Counted from the stretch's first letter, positions 1-8,215 are shown. The stretch: 11,893 nucleotides of DNA from Rhizobium sp. Q54 (GCA_943324395.2 CALPLL020000039.1:1-11893); one strand, 5' to 3'. The notes: a model not told the origin generated them from the letters alone. Numbers and translations are program-made.

Positions 1-335
1 ATGGCGTAATTAAATTTTTGACACATTCGAACCCAAAGGATTACAAATGGAAATTCAATTTTATAAGAATTCTTGTATTAAAAAGAGGCAAAATCCCTAG
101 AGGAAGAGCAAAAGCTCCAAAAGTCGTTTTGCCCAATATAACCATTGATGAATCATCATTAAAGTCCCACATAATACAAACCAGAAATAGTTTATTAGAA
201 TTAGAAATTATTTCAAAAGATCATTATTTTGAACATCCTTTTTTTGGAAAAATAAAGAGAAATGATACCATTCGTTTTCTAGAAATTCACACCAAACATC
301 ATTTAAAAATTATAGAAGATATAATTAAGTTGTAA
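1..335 (+). CDS. DUF1569/DinB-like protein, 3' end only
   Basis: The reading frame is open from the left edge (first full codon at 3) to TAA at 333-335, so this is the C-terminal part of a longer gene, about 110 residues. A TTG at 18 is not a convincing start because the frame continues upstream of it. The visible part resembles the C-terminal half of DUF1569 proteins, a branch of the DinB/YfiT four-helix-bundle superfamily: a basic segment (LKRGKIPRG, then KAPK), the phrase HPFFG, and a terminal helix RFLEIHTKHHLKII whose closely spaced histidines match the position of metal-binding histidines in DinB-like folds. The biochemical role is unknown; related proteins include metal-dependent thiol transferases, but nothing here shows a substrate. 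The stop codon directly abuts the stop of the convergent exporter gene. The family call comes from motif recognition only. Confidence 0.6.
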   Translation, partial: GVIKFLTHSNPKDYKWKFNFIRILVLKRGKIPRGRAKAPKVVLPNITIDESSLKSHIIQTRNSLLELEIISKDHYFEHPFFGKIKRNDTIRFLEIHTKHHLKIIEDIIKL

Positions 336-2684
336 CTATTCTTCTTGTTTGGCTTTCTTTTTTTCAAATGTTAAAACCAATGCCGGTAATACCAAAAGGT
401 TAGCAAACATAGCAAAAAGCAACGTACAAGAAATTAAACCTCCAAGTGCTACGGTTCCACTAAAACTAGAAAGAGTGAAAATAGCAAATCCAAATATCAA
501 AACTATAGAAGTATAAAAGGTACTCACTCCCGTTTCTTGCAAAGCACTAAATACCGATTTTTTTATTTTTCCGTTATTCATTTTTAAGTCGTGACGGTAT
601 TTTGCCATAAACTGAATAGCATTGTCAACAGAAATTCCAAAAGCGATACTAAATACTAAAATAGTAGATGGCTTCAAAGGAATTCCCAAATATCCCATTA
701 ATCCTGAAGTGATACAAAGAGGTAAAATATTGGTAATAACCGATACAAAAATCATTTTTGCAGATCGGAATAGGTAAGCCATTAATGCAGCTATCAAAAA
801 GATGGCAAATATTAATGATTCAATTAAATTATTAATTAGATAAGCTGTTCCTTTTTGAAACACTAACGCCTTTCCTGTTAAAGTAACTTCGTAACGATCC
901 TTTGGGAAAATTCTATCAATTTTAGTTCTAAGTTTTCCTTCAATAGCAGCCATATCTCTAGTGCCAATATCCTTCATGTAAGTAGTAATTCTGGCATATT
1001 GACCTGTTGAATCAACATAACTTTTCATCAAGTTGTCCTTAGTTTTTTTTGTGGCATTTTTAGCATATGAAAGAATAAAAACTTGCTCTTGTGAGGTTGG
1101 TAACTCATAATATTCAGGATTCCCATTATAGAATGCTTGTTTGGAATATTTAACCAAATTCACCACCGAAACTGGCTTTGAAAGCTCAGGAATTTGTTCT
1201 ATTGTTTTTTGTAATTCGTCCATTTTTTTCATGGTCGATAATTTCATAACCCCTTTTTTATGTTTGGTGTTAATCATTATTTCAAGGGGCATAACCCCAT
1301 TAAATTCTTTTTCATAGAATAAAATATCTTTAAAAAAGGAAGCGCTTTTTGGCATTTCGCCAATTAAACTTCCTGAAACTTTCATCTGCATTACTCCTAT
1401 AACACTAAATACAAGTAATAAAACATAAACAGTATAGATGAAAGTTCGTTTGGTTTTCACAACTTTTTCTACCCAACCTAAAACAGAAGATAAATAATTT
1501 TTACTTAAATGATAAAGGTGTTTTTCCTTTGGCATTGGCATAAAACTATACATAATTGGCACTATTAAAAGTGTCAATAAATAAACTGTAATCACATTGA
1601 TTGAGGTTACTAAACCAAATTCATAAAGTAGTTCGTTTCCAGTAATCATAAATGTTGCAAAACCTGCAGCGGTAGTAAGATTGGTCATCAAAGTTGAAAC
1701 CCCTATTTTAGAAATTACTCTCTGTAAAGCTTTCGCTTGGTTTTGATGCAATTTAATTTCTTGTTGGTATTTATTGATAAGAAAAATACAGTTGGTAATT
1801 CCAATTACAATAATTAAAGGAGGAATAATGGCTGTTAGAATTGTTATTTTATAATGAAATAATCCTAGGGTTCCAAAAGACCACATTACACCAAAAAGTA
1901 AAATAAAAATGGATATAAATGTTGCTCTGTAGGATCGGAAAAAGAAGAAAAATATGAGTGATGTAATCAGTAAAGCTGCTCCTATAAACAGCCCGATTTC
2001 ACCTTTCATATTCTCGGCATTTATAGTTCTAATGTAGGGCATTCCTGAAACTCGAAGATCGATTCCAGTATTTTTTTCAAACTTTTCAATTTTTGGAATA
2101 AGCGTTTCTATTATAAAAGTTTTTCTTTCAGCGGTATTTACAATCGCTTTTTTTAAGTAAATCGCCGAACGAATACTACCGGACTTTTTATTAAATAAAA
2201 GCCCTTCATAAAAAGGTAAATTATTAAACAATTCTGTTTTTACATTTTGTAAATAGGTTTTATTCTTAATTTGGTTGTGGTCAATTAGAGGAACTAATTC
2301 AAATTTTTGAGCAAGAGTATCTTTTTGCAACTTTTTCAGGTCGCTAATTGAAACTACTAATTCAACATTTTTTGAAGATTTAAGCCCTGTCATTAATTCA
2401 TTCCATTCGGCAAAGGCTTTTGGAGTAAAAAAATTAGGATCTTTAAACCCTATTACAATTAAGTTTCCTTCTTCTCCAAATTTTGATAGGAAGTCATCGT
2501 ACTGTTGATTAACGATATGTTTTTTTGGAAGTAAATTTGCTTCGGTATAAGTCATCCCTAAATTTCTCCACTGGAAACCGAGAAAAATAGTAATGGCAGT
2601 AATGGCAATTAAAATGGTAATTCTATAGGTAAGAATTAATCGGGCAATGTATTCCCAAAAACCAACTTTTAATGTCTTTTTCAT
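336..2684 (-). CDS. RND/MMPL-family transporter (predicted exporter)
   Basis: This is an inner-membrane exporter of the RND superfamily (MMPL/Patched-like), 782 residues from the ATG at 2684. It shows the usual duplicated layout: TM1 at about 21-37, an extracytoplasmic domain at about 38-228, five TM segments at about 229-381, then a second TM1-like helix at 414-434, a second outer domain at 435-615 and five TMs at 616-771. It ends in a lysine-rich cytosolic tail. The intramembrane motif is SVDNA in the second half (Asp at about 687); the matching place in the first half reads GITNC, without an acidic residue. Family members export lipids, hopanoids or other hydrophobic molecules using the proton gradient; the substrate here is not evident. 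A longer frame from TTG at 2705 exists, but that TTG lies in a -7 promoter box, so the ATG is preferred. It is divergent from the antiporter gene, and no outer-membrane or membrane-fusion partner is adjacent. Confidence 0.88.
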   Translation of the reverse strand: MKKTLKVGFWEYIARLILTYRITILIAITAITIFLGFQWRNLGMTYTEANLLPKKHIVNQQYDDFLSKFGEEGNLIVIGFKDPNFFTPKAFAEWNELMTGLKSSKNVELVVSISDLKKLQKDTLAQKFELVPLIDHNQIKNKTYLQNVKTELFNNLPFYEGLLFNKKSGSIRSAIYLKKAIVNTAERKTFIIETLIPKIEKFEKNTGIDLRVSGMPYIRTINAENMKGEIGLFIGAALLITSLIFFFFFRSYRATFISIFILLFGVMWSFGTLGLFHYKITILTAIIPPLIIVIGITNCIFLINKYQQEIKLHQNQAKALQRVISKIGVSTLMTNLTTAAGFATFMITGNELLYEFGLVTSINVITVYLLTLLIVPIMYSFMPMPKEKHLYHLSKNYLSSVLGWVEKVVKTKRTFIYTVYVLLLVFSVIGVMQMKVSGSLIGEMPKSASFFKDILFYEKEFNGVMPLEIMINTKHKKGVMKLSTMKKMDELQKTIEQIPELSKPVSVVNLVKYSKQAFYNGNPEYYELPTSQEQVFILSYAKNATKKTKDNLMKSYVDSTGQYARITTYMKDIGTRDMAAIEGKLRTKIDRIFPKDRYEVTLTGKALVFQKGTAYLINNLIESLIFAIFLIAALMAYLFRSAKMIFVSVITNILPLCITSGLMGYLGIPLKPSTILVFSIAFGISVDNAIQFMAKYRHDLKMNNGKIKKSVFSALQETGVSTFYTSIVLIFGFAIFTLSSFSGTVALGGLISCTLLFAMFANLLVLPALVLTFEKKKAKQEE

Positions 2685-2702
2685 ATTCGTTATTAACGCG
2701 GT

Positions 2703-2710
2703 CAAAGGTA
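2703..2710 (-). promoter_or_regulatory. -7 promoter box of the RND exporter gene
   Basis: On the minus strand this reads TACCTTTG, an exact match to the Bacteroidota -7 consensus TAnnTTTG. It sits 18 bp upstream of the ATG at 2684 and would give a leader of roughly a dozen bases. I see no clear TTG -33 box at 17-20 bp spacing. Its overlap with the TTG codon at 2703-2705 argues against that codon as the start. Confidence 0.55.
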
Positions 2711-2822
2711 ATTAAAACAACGAAAAATTTAACAGAAAGTCATCATTTTTTGATTAATAAATTGTTTTAATTTAAAAGTCAATTTAAAATTATCTTAATG
2801 ATTTATAAATACTAATAATTCT

Positions 2823-2830
2823 TATATTTG
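2823..2830 (+). promoter_or_regulatory. -7 promoter box of the antiporter gene
   Basis: This reads TATATTTG, an exact match to TAnnTTTG and identical to the boxes before porZ and gdhA. It lies 39 bp upstream of the ATG at 2870. The TTG at its 3' end (2828-2830) is in frame with the antiporter but would be at or upstream of the transcription start. No clean -33 TTG is visible in the AT-rich upstream DNA. Confidence 0.6.
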
Positions 2831-2869
2831 AATTTTGAATCTTTACATTTAAAAACAGCTGTTAAGCAT

Positions 2870-5140
2870 ATGAAAAACTTTAAAAATACTTTCTTTTATC
2901 TAATTGTAACTGGTGGTTTCACTGCGTTAATCTATTGGATTATATCAAAAGGTAAGTTTTTAGAAACCGTAAAAACAGCTTCAATCGTTTTAAGTCCCGC
3001 TGATCATTGGAATGAATTTATTAATTCAATGATTGACAATTTTAAAGATCCTTTGGCAATTTTATTGGCACAAATAATCACTATAATTATAGTCGCACGC
3101 TTTTTCGGATGGATTTTCAGGAAAATCGGTCAGCCATCAGTAATAGGAGAAATAATTGCTGGAATTTTTCTAGGCCCGTCTTTACTTGGAATGTATTTTC
3201 CAGAATTTTCATTGGCTTTATTTCCAATTCAATCATTAGGAAATTTACAATTTTTAAGTCAAATTGGATTGATACTTTTCATGTTTGTTGTAGGGATGGA
3301 ATTGGATTTGAAAGTACTAAAAAACAAGGCAAATGAGGCAGTTGTAATAAGTCATGCAAGTATTGTGATTCCATTCGCATTAGGAATTGGACTCGCATTT
3401 TATGTTTATCAAACTTTTGCCCCTGAGGGAATTCCATTTTTATCTTTCAGTTTATTTATGGGAATTGCGATGAGTATCACTGCTTTTCCAGTTTTAGCAA
3501 GAATTGTTCAAGAAAGAGGAATTCATAAAACTAGATTAGGAGCCATCGTAATTACTTGTGCTGCCGCGGATGATATCACGGCTTGGTGCCTACTTGCAGT
3601 AGTAATAGCAATTGTAAAAGCAGGAACTTTTGATAGCGCATTATATGTAATTGGACTTTCTGTACTTTATGTTCTTATCATGCTATTTATTGTAAAACCA
3701 TTCTTGAAAAAAGTAGGAGATTTATATTCAAAAAGCGAAAATTTAAGTAAACCCGTTGTTGCCATATTTTTTCTTACATTGATTTTATCTTCTTATGCTA
3801 CTAATATAATTGGAATTCATGCACTATTTGGCGCCTTTATGACGGGAGTAATCATGCCAGATATTTCAAAATTTAGAAGTATTTTTATTGAAAAAGTTGA
3901 AGATGTTTCGGTGATATTATTATTGCCATTATTCTTTGTATTTACTGGTTTAAGAACTCAAATAGGATTAATTAATGATCCTTATATGTGGCAAGTTACT
4001 GGTTTTATTATTTTGGTAGCGGTAGTTGGTAAATTCTTTGGAAGTGCATTAGCAGCTAAATTTGTAGGACAAAGTTGGAAAGACAGTCTTACCATTGGAG
4101 CCTTAATGAATACTCGAGGTTTAATGGAACTAGTAGTTTTAAACATTGGACTTGACCTAAAAGTATTAACGCCACAGGTTTTTACGATGATGGTTATCAT
4201 GGCTTTAGTTACCACTTTCATGACTGGACCGGCTTTGAATTTAATAAATTGGGCATTTAAATCTAAAAATCAATTTGTTCCTGAAGAAATTAATAGCAAG
4301 AGTAAATTCAAAATTTTATTGTTTTTTGGAAATAATGAAAAAGGAAGGTCATTACTTCGATTGGCAAGTAGTTTGGTTAAAAAACAAAAAGACAATGTAA
4401 ATATTACCGCGATGCATTTGGTATTAAGTGACGAAATGCACGCAAATAATATGGAAGAATATGAAACTGATAGTTTCCTTCCTATTATAAATGAATCTAA
4501 AATTTTAGACCAACAAATAACTACCGTTTTTAAAGCCACTGTTGATGTGGAAACAGATATCGTTGAAATAGCAAATCAAGGGGAATATGATTTACTTCTT
4601 GTTGGATTGGGCAAGTCCATTTTTGAAGGAACCCTTTTAGGAAAAGTATTAGGATTTACAACTAGAATTATAAACCCAGATCGTTTAATAGATAAATTTA
4701 CAGGTAAAGAAGGGCTGTTTGAAAACTCCCCATTTGATGAAAGAACGAGACAAATAATCTCAAAAACTAAAATGCCTTTAGGAATTTTAATCAATAAAGA
4801 TTTACAAAATGTAGATCAAGTTTTTATTCCAATATTTAGTGCTGAAGACGGATTTTTATTGGATTATGCTCAAAAATTAATCTACAATAACGATTCAAAA
4901 ATTGCAGTTTTAGATTGCAACGACCAAATAAAAAATAACTTTATTATTAAAAATGCGGTAGATTCATTAGAAAATAACTATCCAAGTAATATGAGTTTGT
5001 TGACCAATAAAGTAATTGAAAAAGAGTTTTTGAACCAGCATGATTTAATGATCATAAGCTTAGAAAGTTGGAAAAAACTAGTTGATTCTCAAAGTGATTG
5101 GTTGAGTGATATTCCTTCTGTTTTGATTGTAAAACCGTAA
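2870..5140 (+). CDS. CPA2-type cation:proton antiporter with C-terminal USP-like region
   Basis: This is an inner-membrane sodium or potassium/proton exchanger of the CPA2 family, 756 residues from ATG 2870. After one N-terminal TM (about 8-26), an exchanger domain spans about 60-460. Its hallmarks are EIIAGIFLGPSLLG (about 94-107), SITAFPVLARI (about 202-212), an Asp-Asp pair in AAADDITAW (about 234-235, bases 3569-3574) and LMNTRGLMEL (about 412-421). A GK near 387-388 could be the lysine facing the ion site. Adjacent acidic residues are typical of electrogenic NhaA/NapA-like exchangers, whereas KefB/KefC have Gln-Asp. About 290 cytosolic residues follow, apparently two universal-stress-protein-like halves: one opens at FKILLFFG and contains YDLLLVGLGKS, and the second opens at MPLGILINKD. 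Such tails usually regulate transport. Alternative TTG start at 2828 rejected. Ion specificity cannot be read from sequence. Its stop abuts that of recO. Confidence 0.9.
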   Translation: MKNFKNTFFYLIVTGGFTALIYWIISKGKFLETVKTASIVLSPADHWNEFINSMIDNFKDPLAILLAQIITIIIVARFFGWIFRKIGQPSVIGEIIAGIFLGPSLLGMYFPEFSLALFPIQSLGNLQFLSQIGLILFMFVVGMELDLKVLKNKANEAVVISHASIVIPFALGIGLAFYVYQTFAPEGIPFLSFSLFMGIAMSITAFPVLARIVQERGIHKTRLGAIVITCAAADDITAWCLLAVVIAIVKAGTFDSALYVIGLSVLYVLIMLFIVKPFLKKVGDLYSKSENLSKPVVAIFFLTLILSSYATNIIGIHALFGAFMTGVIMPDISKFRSIFIEKVEDVSVILLLPLFFVFTGLRTQIGLINDPYMWQVTGFIILVAVVGKFFGSALAAKFVGQSWKDSLTIGALMNTRGLMELVVLNIGLDLKVLTPQVFTMMVIMALVTTFMTGPALNLINWAFKSKNQFVPEEINSKSKFKILLFFGNNEKGRSLLRLASSLVKKQKDNVNITAMHLVLSDEMHANNMEEYETDSFLPIINESKILDQQITTVFKATVDVETDIVEIANQGEYDLLLVGLGKSIFEGTLLGKVLGFTTRIINPDRLIDKFTGKEGLFENSPFDERTRQIISKTKMPLGILINKDLQNVDQVFIPIFSAEDGFLLDYAQKLIYNNDSKIAVLDCNDQIKNNFIIKNAVDSLENNYPSNMSLLTNKVIEKEFLNQHDLMIISLESWKKLVDSQSDWLSDIPSVLIVKP

Positions 5141-5854
5141 TTAAGAAAAAACTTCTTTTAAGACTTCCACCGATTTTGGTCTTCTGAATCCTTCCAAATG
5201 ATAGCTGTAATAATCAATTAAGATTTTTAATAGTAGCTGCCTTTCAATTACATGAAATGATTTAATATCACTTTCCAATTTCAGATTTATTAATTTTTTG
5301 AAAAGCAAGGTTTCCTGTTCCGACAAAGCGCTAATTGCGTTAAATGGAGAAAAATTACCTTCTTTCATTTCAAAAAAAGGCATATCAATATCAGAAATAT
5401 CAGGGTAAAACCCCAAGTATTTTGTTGCATCTAATAAAAATATAAGATGGAAGTTTGCCATGTCATTATGAGCATCAAGCCACATTAATGACGTTTCAAG
5501 ATAGGTGAATAGCGCTTCGTTTTCTTCCTCTTCATGAATAGAATAATGCATCATTTCTGATAAAAATAGAACAATAGTGCTTTTAACCACATCACTATGA
5601 ATAGTTTGAAATGGAACTGCCAATTTAATTTCTTTAAAATTTTCTAGTGTTCCTTTATTTTTGTGTACAGCTTCAATTTCAAGTAATGAAAAGGGTTGGA
5701 AGTAGGCTATTTTCTGATTTGATTTTCTTGACGAAAAAGCATCACGAACAAAATAAGATTTTAGTCCGTCAGAGAGTGTAAAACATTTTACAATTAAACT
5801 TTTCTCTTGGTATTTTATTGATGAAATTACAATTGCCTTGGTTTTAACTACCAT
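5141..5854 (-). CDS. recO: DNA repair protein RecO
   Basis: RecO works with RecR to load RecA onto SSB-coated single-stranded DNA in the RecF recombination pathway, in the cytoplasm. At 237 residues it has the family's usual length. The N-terminal OB-fold (about 1-80) begins MVVKTKAIVISSIKYQEKSL and carries the family phrase for a switch from strand pairing to a basic DNA-binding face. The helical C-terminal domain includes FHLIFLLDATKYLGFYPD, the typical RecO segment that precedes the zinc finger in many phyla. Here the finger is absent: the protein has only one cysteine, at position 24, as I would expect for Bacteroidota RecO. The ATG at 5854 is the natural start. It lies 57 bp downstream of the porZ-like gene on the same strand, with a 10-bp inverted repeat in the gap, and is probably cotranscribed with it. 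Confidence 0.9.
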   Translation of the reverse strand: MVVKTKAIVISSIKYQEKSLIVKCFTLSDGLKSYFVRDAFSSRKSNQKIAYFQPFSLLEIEAVHKNKGTLENFKEIKLAVPFQTIHSDVVKSTIVLFLSEMMHYSIHEEEENEALFTYLETSLMWLDAHNDMANFHLIFLLDATKYLGFYPDISDIDMPFFEMKEGNFSPFNAISALSEQETLLFKKLINLKLESDIKSFHVIERQLLLKILIDYYSYHLEGFRRPKSVEVLKEVFS

Positions 5855-5855
5855 T

Positions 5856-5892
5856 ATTTTATTGTTTTTTTAGTTTTAGAGGACAATAAAAT
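5856..5892 (-). repeat. 10-bp inverted repeat in the porZ-recO gap
   Basis: ATTTTATTGT (5856-5865) and ACAATAAAAT (5883-5892) are perfect reverse complements around a 17-base loop. The element starts one base upstream of the recO ATG and occupies most of the 57-bp gap. In the minus-strand mRNA it could form an A/U-rich hairpin directly before the recO start. No U-tract follows on the minus strand, so it does not look like a standard terminator. It may be a translational control hairpin, a protein-binding site, or chance in AT-rich DNA. Confidence 0.5.
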
Positions 5893-5911
5893 CCGCAAAA
5901 CTTAAAATAAA

Positions 5912-8215
5912 TTACCTAATTATCATCACTTTTTTAACTGTAGTATCTGTTCCTTCTTGCGAAGAAATAAATATCATATAAACCCCAGAGGCAACATTGT
6001 AGTTGCCAAAAGCTTTAGTATCCCATTCAATTGTTCCGCCTTGAGAAATAGTTTCAAAAACTAAATTACCCTCAATATCGGTTATTTTTACATTGCATTT
6101 ATTGGATAATCCACTCACTTTTACTGTCCCTTCAAATTCTGGACGAACTGGATTTGGATAAACATTTACATTACTTAAATCGGTACTTGCTGTAGTTGAA
6201 GTTCCTTTGTAGGAAACCATTCCTTTATCGGTAGCAAAGAAAACTTCACCAGTATAAGGATTGATATCAATATCATTTATCGCATTACTTGGCAAAGGAG
6301 AATTGCTTGTTGTAAATCGGCGAAGGGTTTGCTGTCCATCAGATGAGAATTGGAATACTCCCGAATCAGCCGTTCCTACCCATTTATTATTGGCTCCATC
6401 CACAACAATATCGGTGATAAATTGTTCGTATAATAATTCTTGTGCCAATCCATTTTCTAATATAATGATAGAATTTGAAGTTAATTGTTGGTCGGTTGAA
6501 AAACGATCCACACTTGAAAGAACTCTTAATCCACTTGTAGTCCCTATCCAAAGTTGGTTTCTATTATCTAAAGCAACAACTCTAGCGTCTACAACAGGTA
6601 AATTTCCTAATTCCGCACCAAGAGATATTTTCTTAAAAATAGCGCCATTTTCATTGTATCCAATAACCCCATCATAACTTGAAGCCATCCATTTCGTGCC
6701 ATTTTTATCAACCACAACTTCTCCATAACTGTTTTCATAATACCTTTGAGAAATAGGCTCTATATTTACACTCGACCAAGCGCCTTGGGTTGTGAGTTTT
6801 TTTATTCCATTTTTAGACCAGCCATTTCCTATCCATAAATTCCCTGATTTGTCAAATGCTGCTCCATTAATACGTATATCTTTATAATTTAAATTTGGAG
6901 GAGATAGTACTAATGATTCTAACGAACTATTGCTTTCATTATACAAAACTGTTGGGATATCATTTTCTACCTTTAACAACCCTGAAAAAAAAGAGCTTAA
7001 ATAAACCTGATTAGTATTATTTGGATTTACTGTGATTTTACAAAGTGCCTTTGCTCCTAAAACTGCAGAATAAGGAGTGTTTTGCCATCCATTTTCGGAG
7101 TATTTACTAAAACCATAAGTATTTAACCCATTGTAATCATAGGTATATGGATTGTAATCTGAAGAATATCCTCCATAAACAGCCCATAAATTTTTTGTTG
7201 AAGCATTAATTGCAAATATGGCATTTCTAGAAGGTCCATCGGGACTTAAAAAAGTAAAAGTAGTTGGATTACTAATAGTTGTTGTAATAATTCCATCCTC
7301 TAATGTTCCCAAATAAATTACATTATCGATAAGAGTTGCACAAGTAAATTTTGCTGAAATATTTGGAATTTGATTGCTATTTATTTGTAACAACAAACTT
7401 AAATTTTGGTTGTATATATAAACATTTGTTTGGGTTGAAATTAACAAATAATCGCCACTTGCTCTTAAATCATTTGCAATCAATGGAAAGGATGTAAAAG
7501 AGGTAAATGCCGAGCCATTTAATTTAAATATTTGACCCCAATTCGATGAAGCTATTACTTGTGATCCGAAGGTTTCAATACCTGAAAATCCTCCAGAAAT
7601 AAGTTGTGTCCATTGATTATAATCGTTTAAATTAGGATTCGAAATACTTGCGCTTCTAATTCCAAATGAAGTTGCTGCGTATATAATCCCATTGCTAACT
7701 GCAGTTTGCGATACTTTTATTTCTGCCCCGAAATCTCCTATTCTGTAGGTATCTCCAAATCCTGAAGTTGATAAATTATATTGTACAATTCCAAAATCGC
7801 AGGAAACATATAGAATCCCATTGTATTCCATAAAATGGTTTATTTTTTTTAAATTTTGATTGACCGAATTTGTGATGATGTCAACTACATTTATCATCGT
7901 TCCATCAGCATCATTTACTATCATTATCAACCCATTTTCATATCCAATAATAGTCTTATTAAATGCCGTACTATGGTACATTGAGGAAATCGTTTTTCCA
8001 GAAAGTCCATCAATAGTATTCGTAGTTTTAAGTGTATTGGTTGCGAGATTTTTATAAAATAATGCGTTTTGAGCTGCTGCAAAAAAAACAGTTGGCGATT
8101 GAGAAATATCTTTTATTTCTTTGTAAGAGAAATAGCCTTTCCAAAATTTACTGTTTTGGGAAAGGCCAATTTGAATTGAAAAAAAAGCAATAATTAATGC
8201 TAATGGATATTTCAT
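5912..8215 (-). CDS. porZ: PorZ-like type IX secretion surface beta-propeller protein
   Basis: This exported protein of 767 residues is probably PorZ, a part of the T9SS attachment complex (with PorU, PorV and PorQ) that joins cargo to anionic lipopolysaccharide at the cell surface. It begins with a signal peptide (about 1-19, MKYPLALIIAFFSIQIGLS). The mature N-terminus, FWKGYFSYKEIKDIS with NALFYKNL following, matches the PorZ start as I remember it. The body has repeated beta-propeller-type phrases such as NLWIGNGWS, NQLWIGTTSGL, NKWVGTADSGVF and GEVFFATDKGM. The last 83 residues (from VYPNPV, about 685) are a T9SS type A sorting domain, with a FGNYNVASGVYMIFI core and KKVMIIR end. Other two-component-type propeller proteins with a sorting tail are possible, but the N-terminus and length favour PorZ. 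It lies upstream of recO and is preceded by its own -7 box and by the gdhA terminator. Confidence 0.75.
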   Translation of the reverse strand: MKYPLALIIAFFSIQIGLSQNSKFWKGYFSYKEIKDISQSPTVFFAAAQNALFYKNLATNTLKTTNTIDGLSGKTISSMYHSTAFNKTIIGYENGLIMIVNDADGTMINVVDIITNSVNQNLKKINHFMEYNGILYVSCDFGIVQYNLSTSGFGDTYRIGDFGAEIKVSQTAVSNGIIYAATSFGIRSASISNPNLNDYNQWTQLISGGFSGIETFGSQVIASSNWGQIFKLNGSAFTSFTSFPLIANDLRASGDYLLISTQTNVYIYNQNLSLLLQINSNQIPNISAKFTCATLIDNVIYLGTLEDGIITTTISNPTTFTFLSPDGPSRNAIFAINASTKNLWAVYGGYSSDYNPYTYDYNGLNTYGFSKYSENGWQNTPYSAVLGAKALCKITVNPNNTNQVYLSSFFSGLLKVENDIPTVLYNESNSSLESLVLSPPNLNYKDIRINGAAFDKSGNLWIGNGWSKNGIKKLTTQGAWSSVNIEPISQRYYENSYGEVVVDKNGTKWMASSYDGVIGYNENGAIFKKISLGAELGNLPVVDARVVALDNRNQLWIGTTSGLRVLSSVDRFSTDQQLTSNSIIILENGLAQELLYEQFITDIVVDGANNKWVGTADSGVFQFSSDGQQTLRRFTTSNSPLPSNAINDIDINPYTGEVFFATDKGMVSYKGTSTTASTDLSNVNVYPNPVRPEFEGTVKVSGLSNKCNVKITDIEGNLVFETISQGGTIEWDTKAFGNYNVASGVYMIFISSQEGTDTTVKKVMIIR

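Noticed and set aside
18..20. TTG as the start of the first gene
   Set aside because: The frame is open upstream to the window edge and the visible protein is only the C-terminal half of its family, so the gene is truncated by the window.
2769..2789. Direct repeat AATTTAAAA spaced by 12 bp upstream of the antiporter
   Set aside because: Short, purely A/T and in a very A/T-rich stretch, so chance is the simplest explanation.
5141..5164. Terminator hairpin AAGAA-AAAAC-TTCTT between the antiporter and recO
   Set aside because: The stem is only 5 bp, mostly A/T, and lies within the recO coding sequence; no convincing U-tract follows on either strand.
6261..6677. 138-codon plus-strand open frame inside the porZ-like gene
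   Set aside because: It is antisense to a well-supported gene, has no recognisable domain, and its composition follows from the opposite coding strand.
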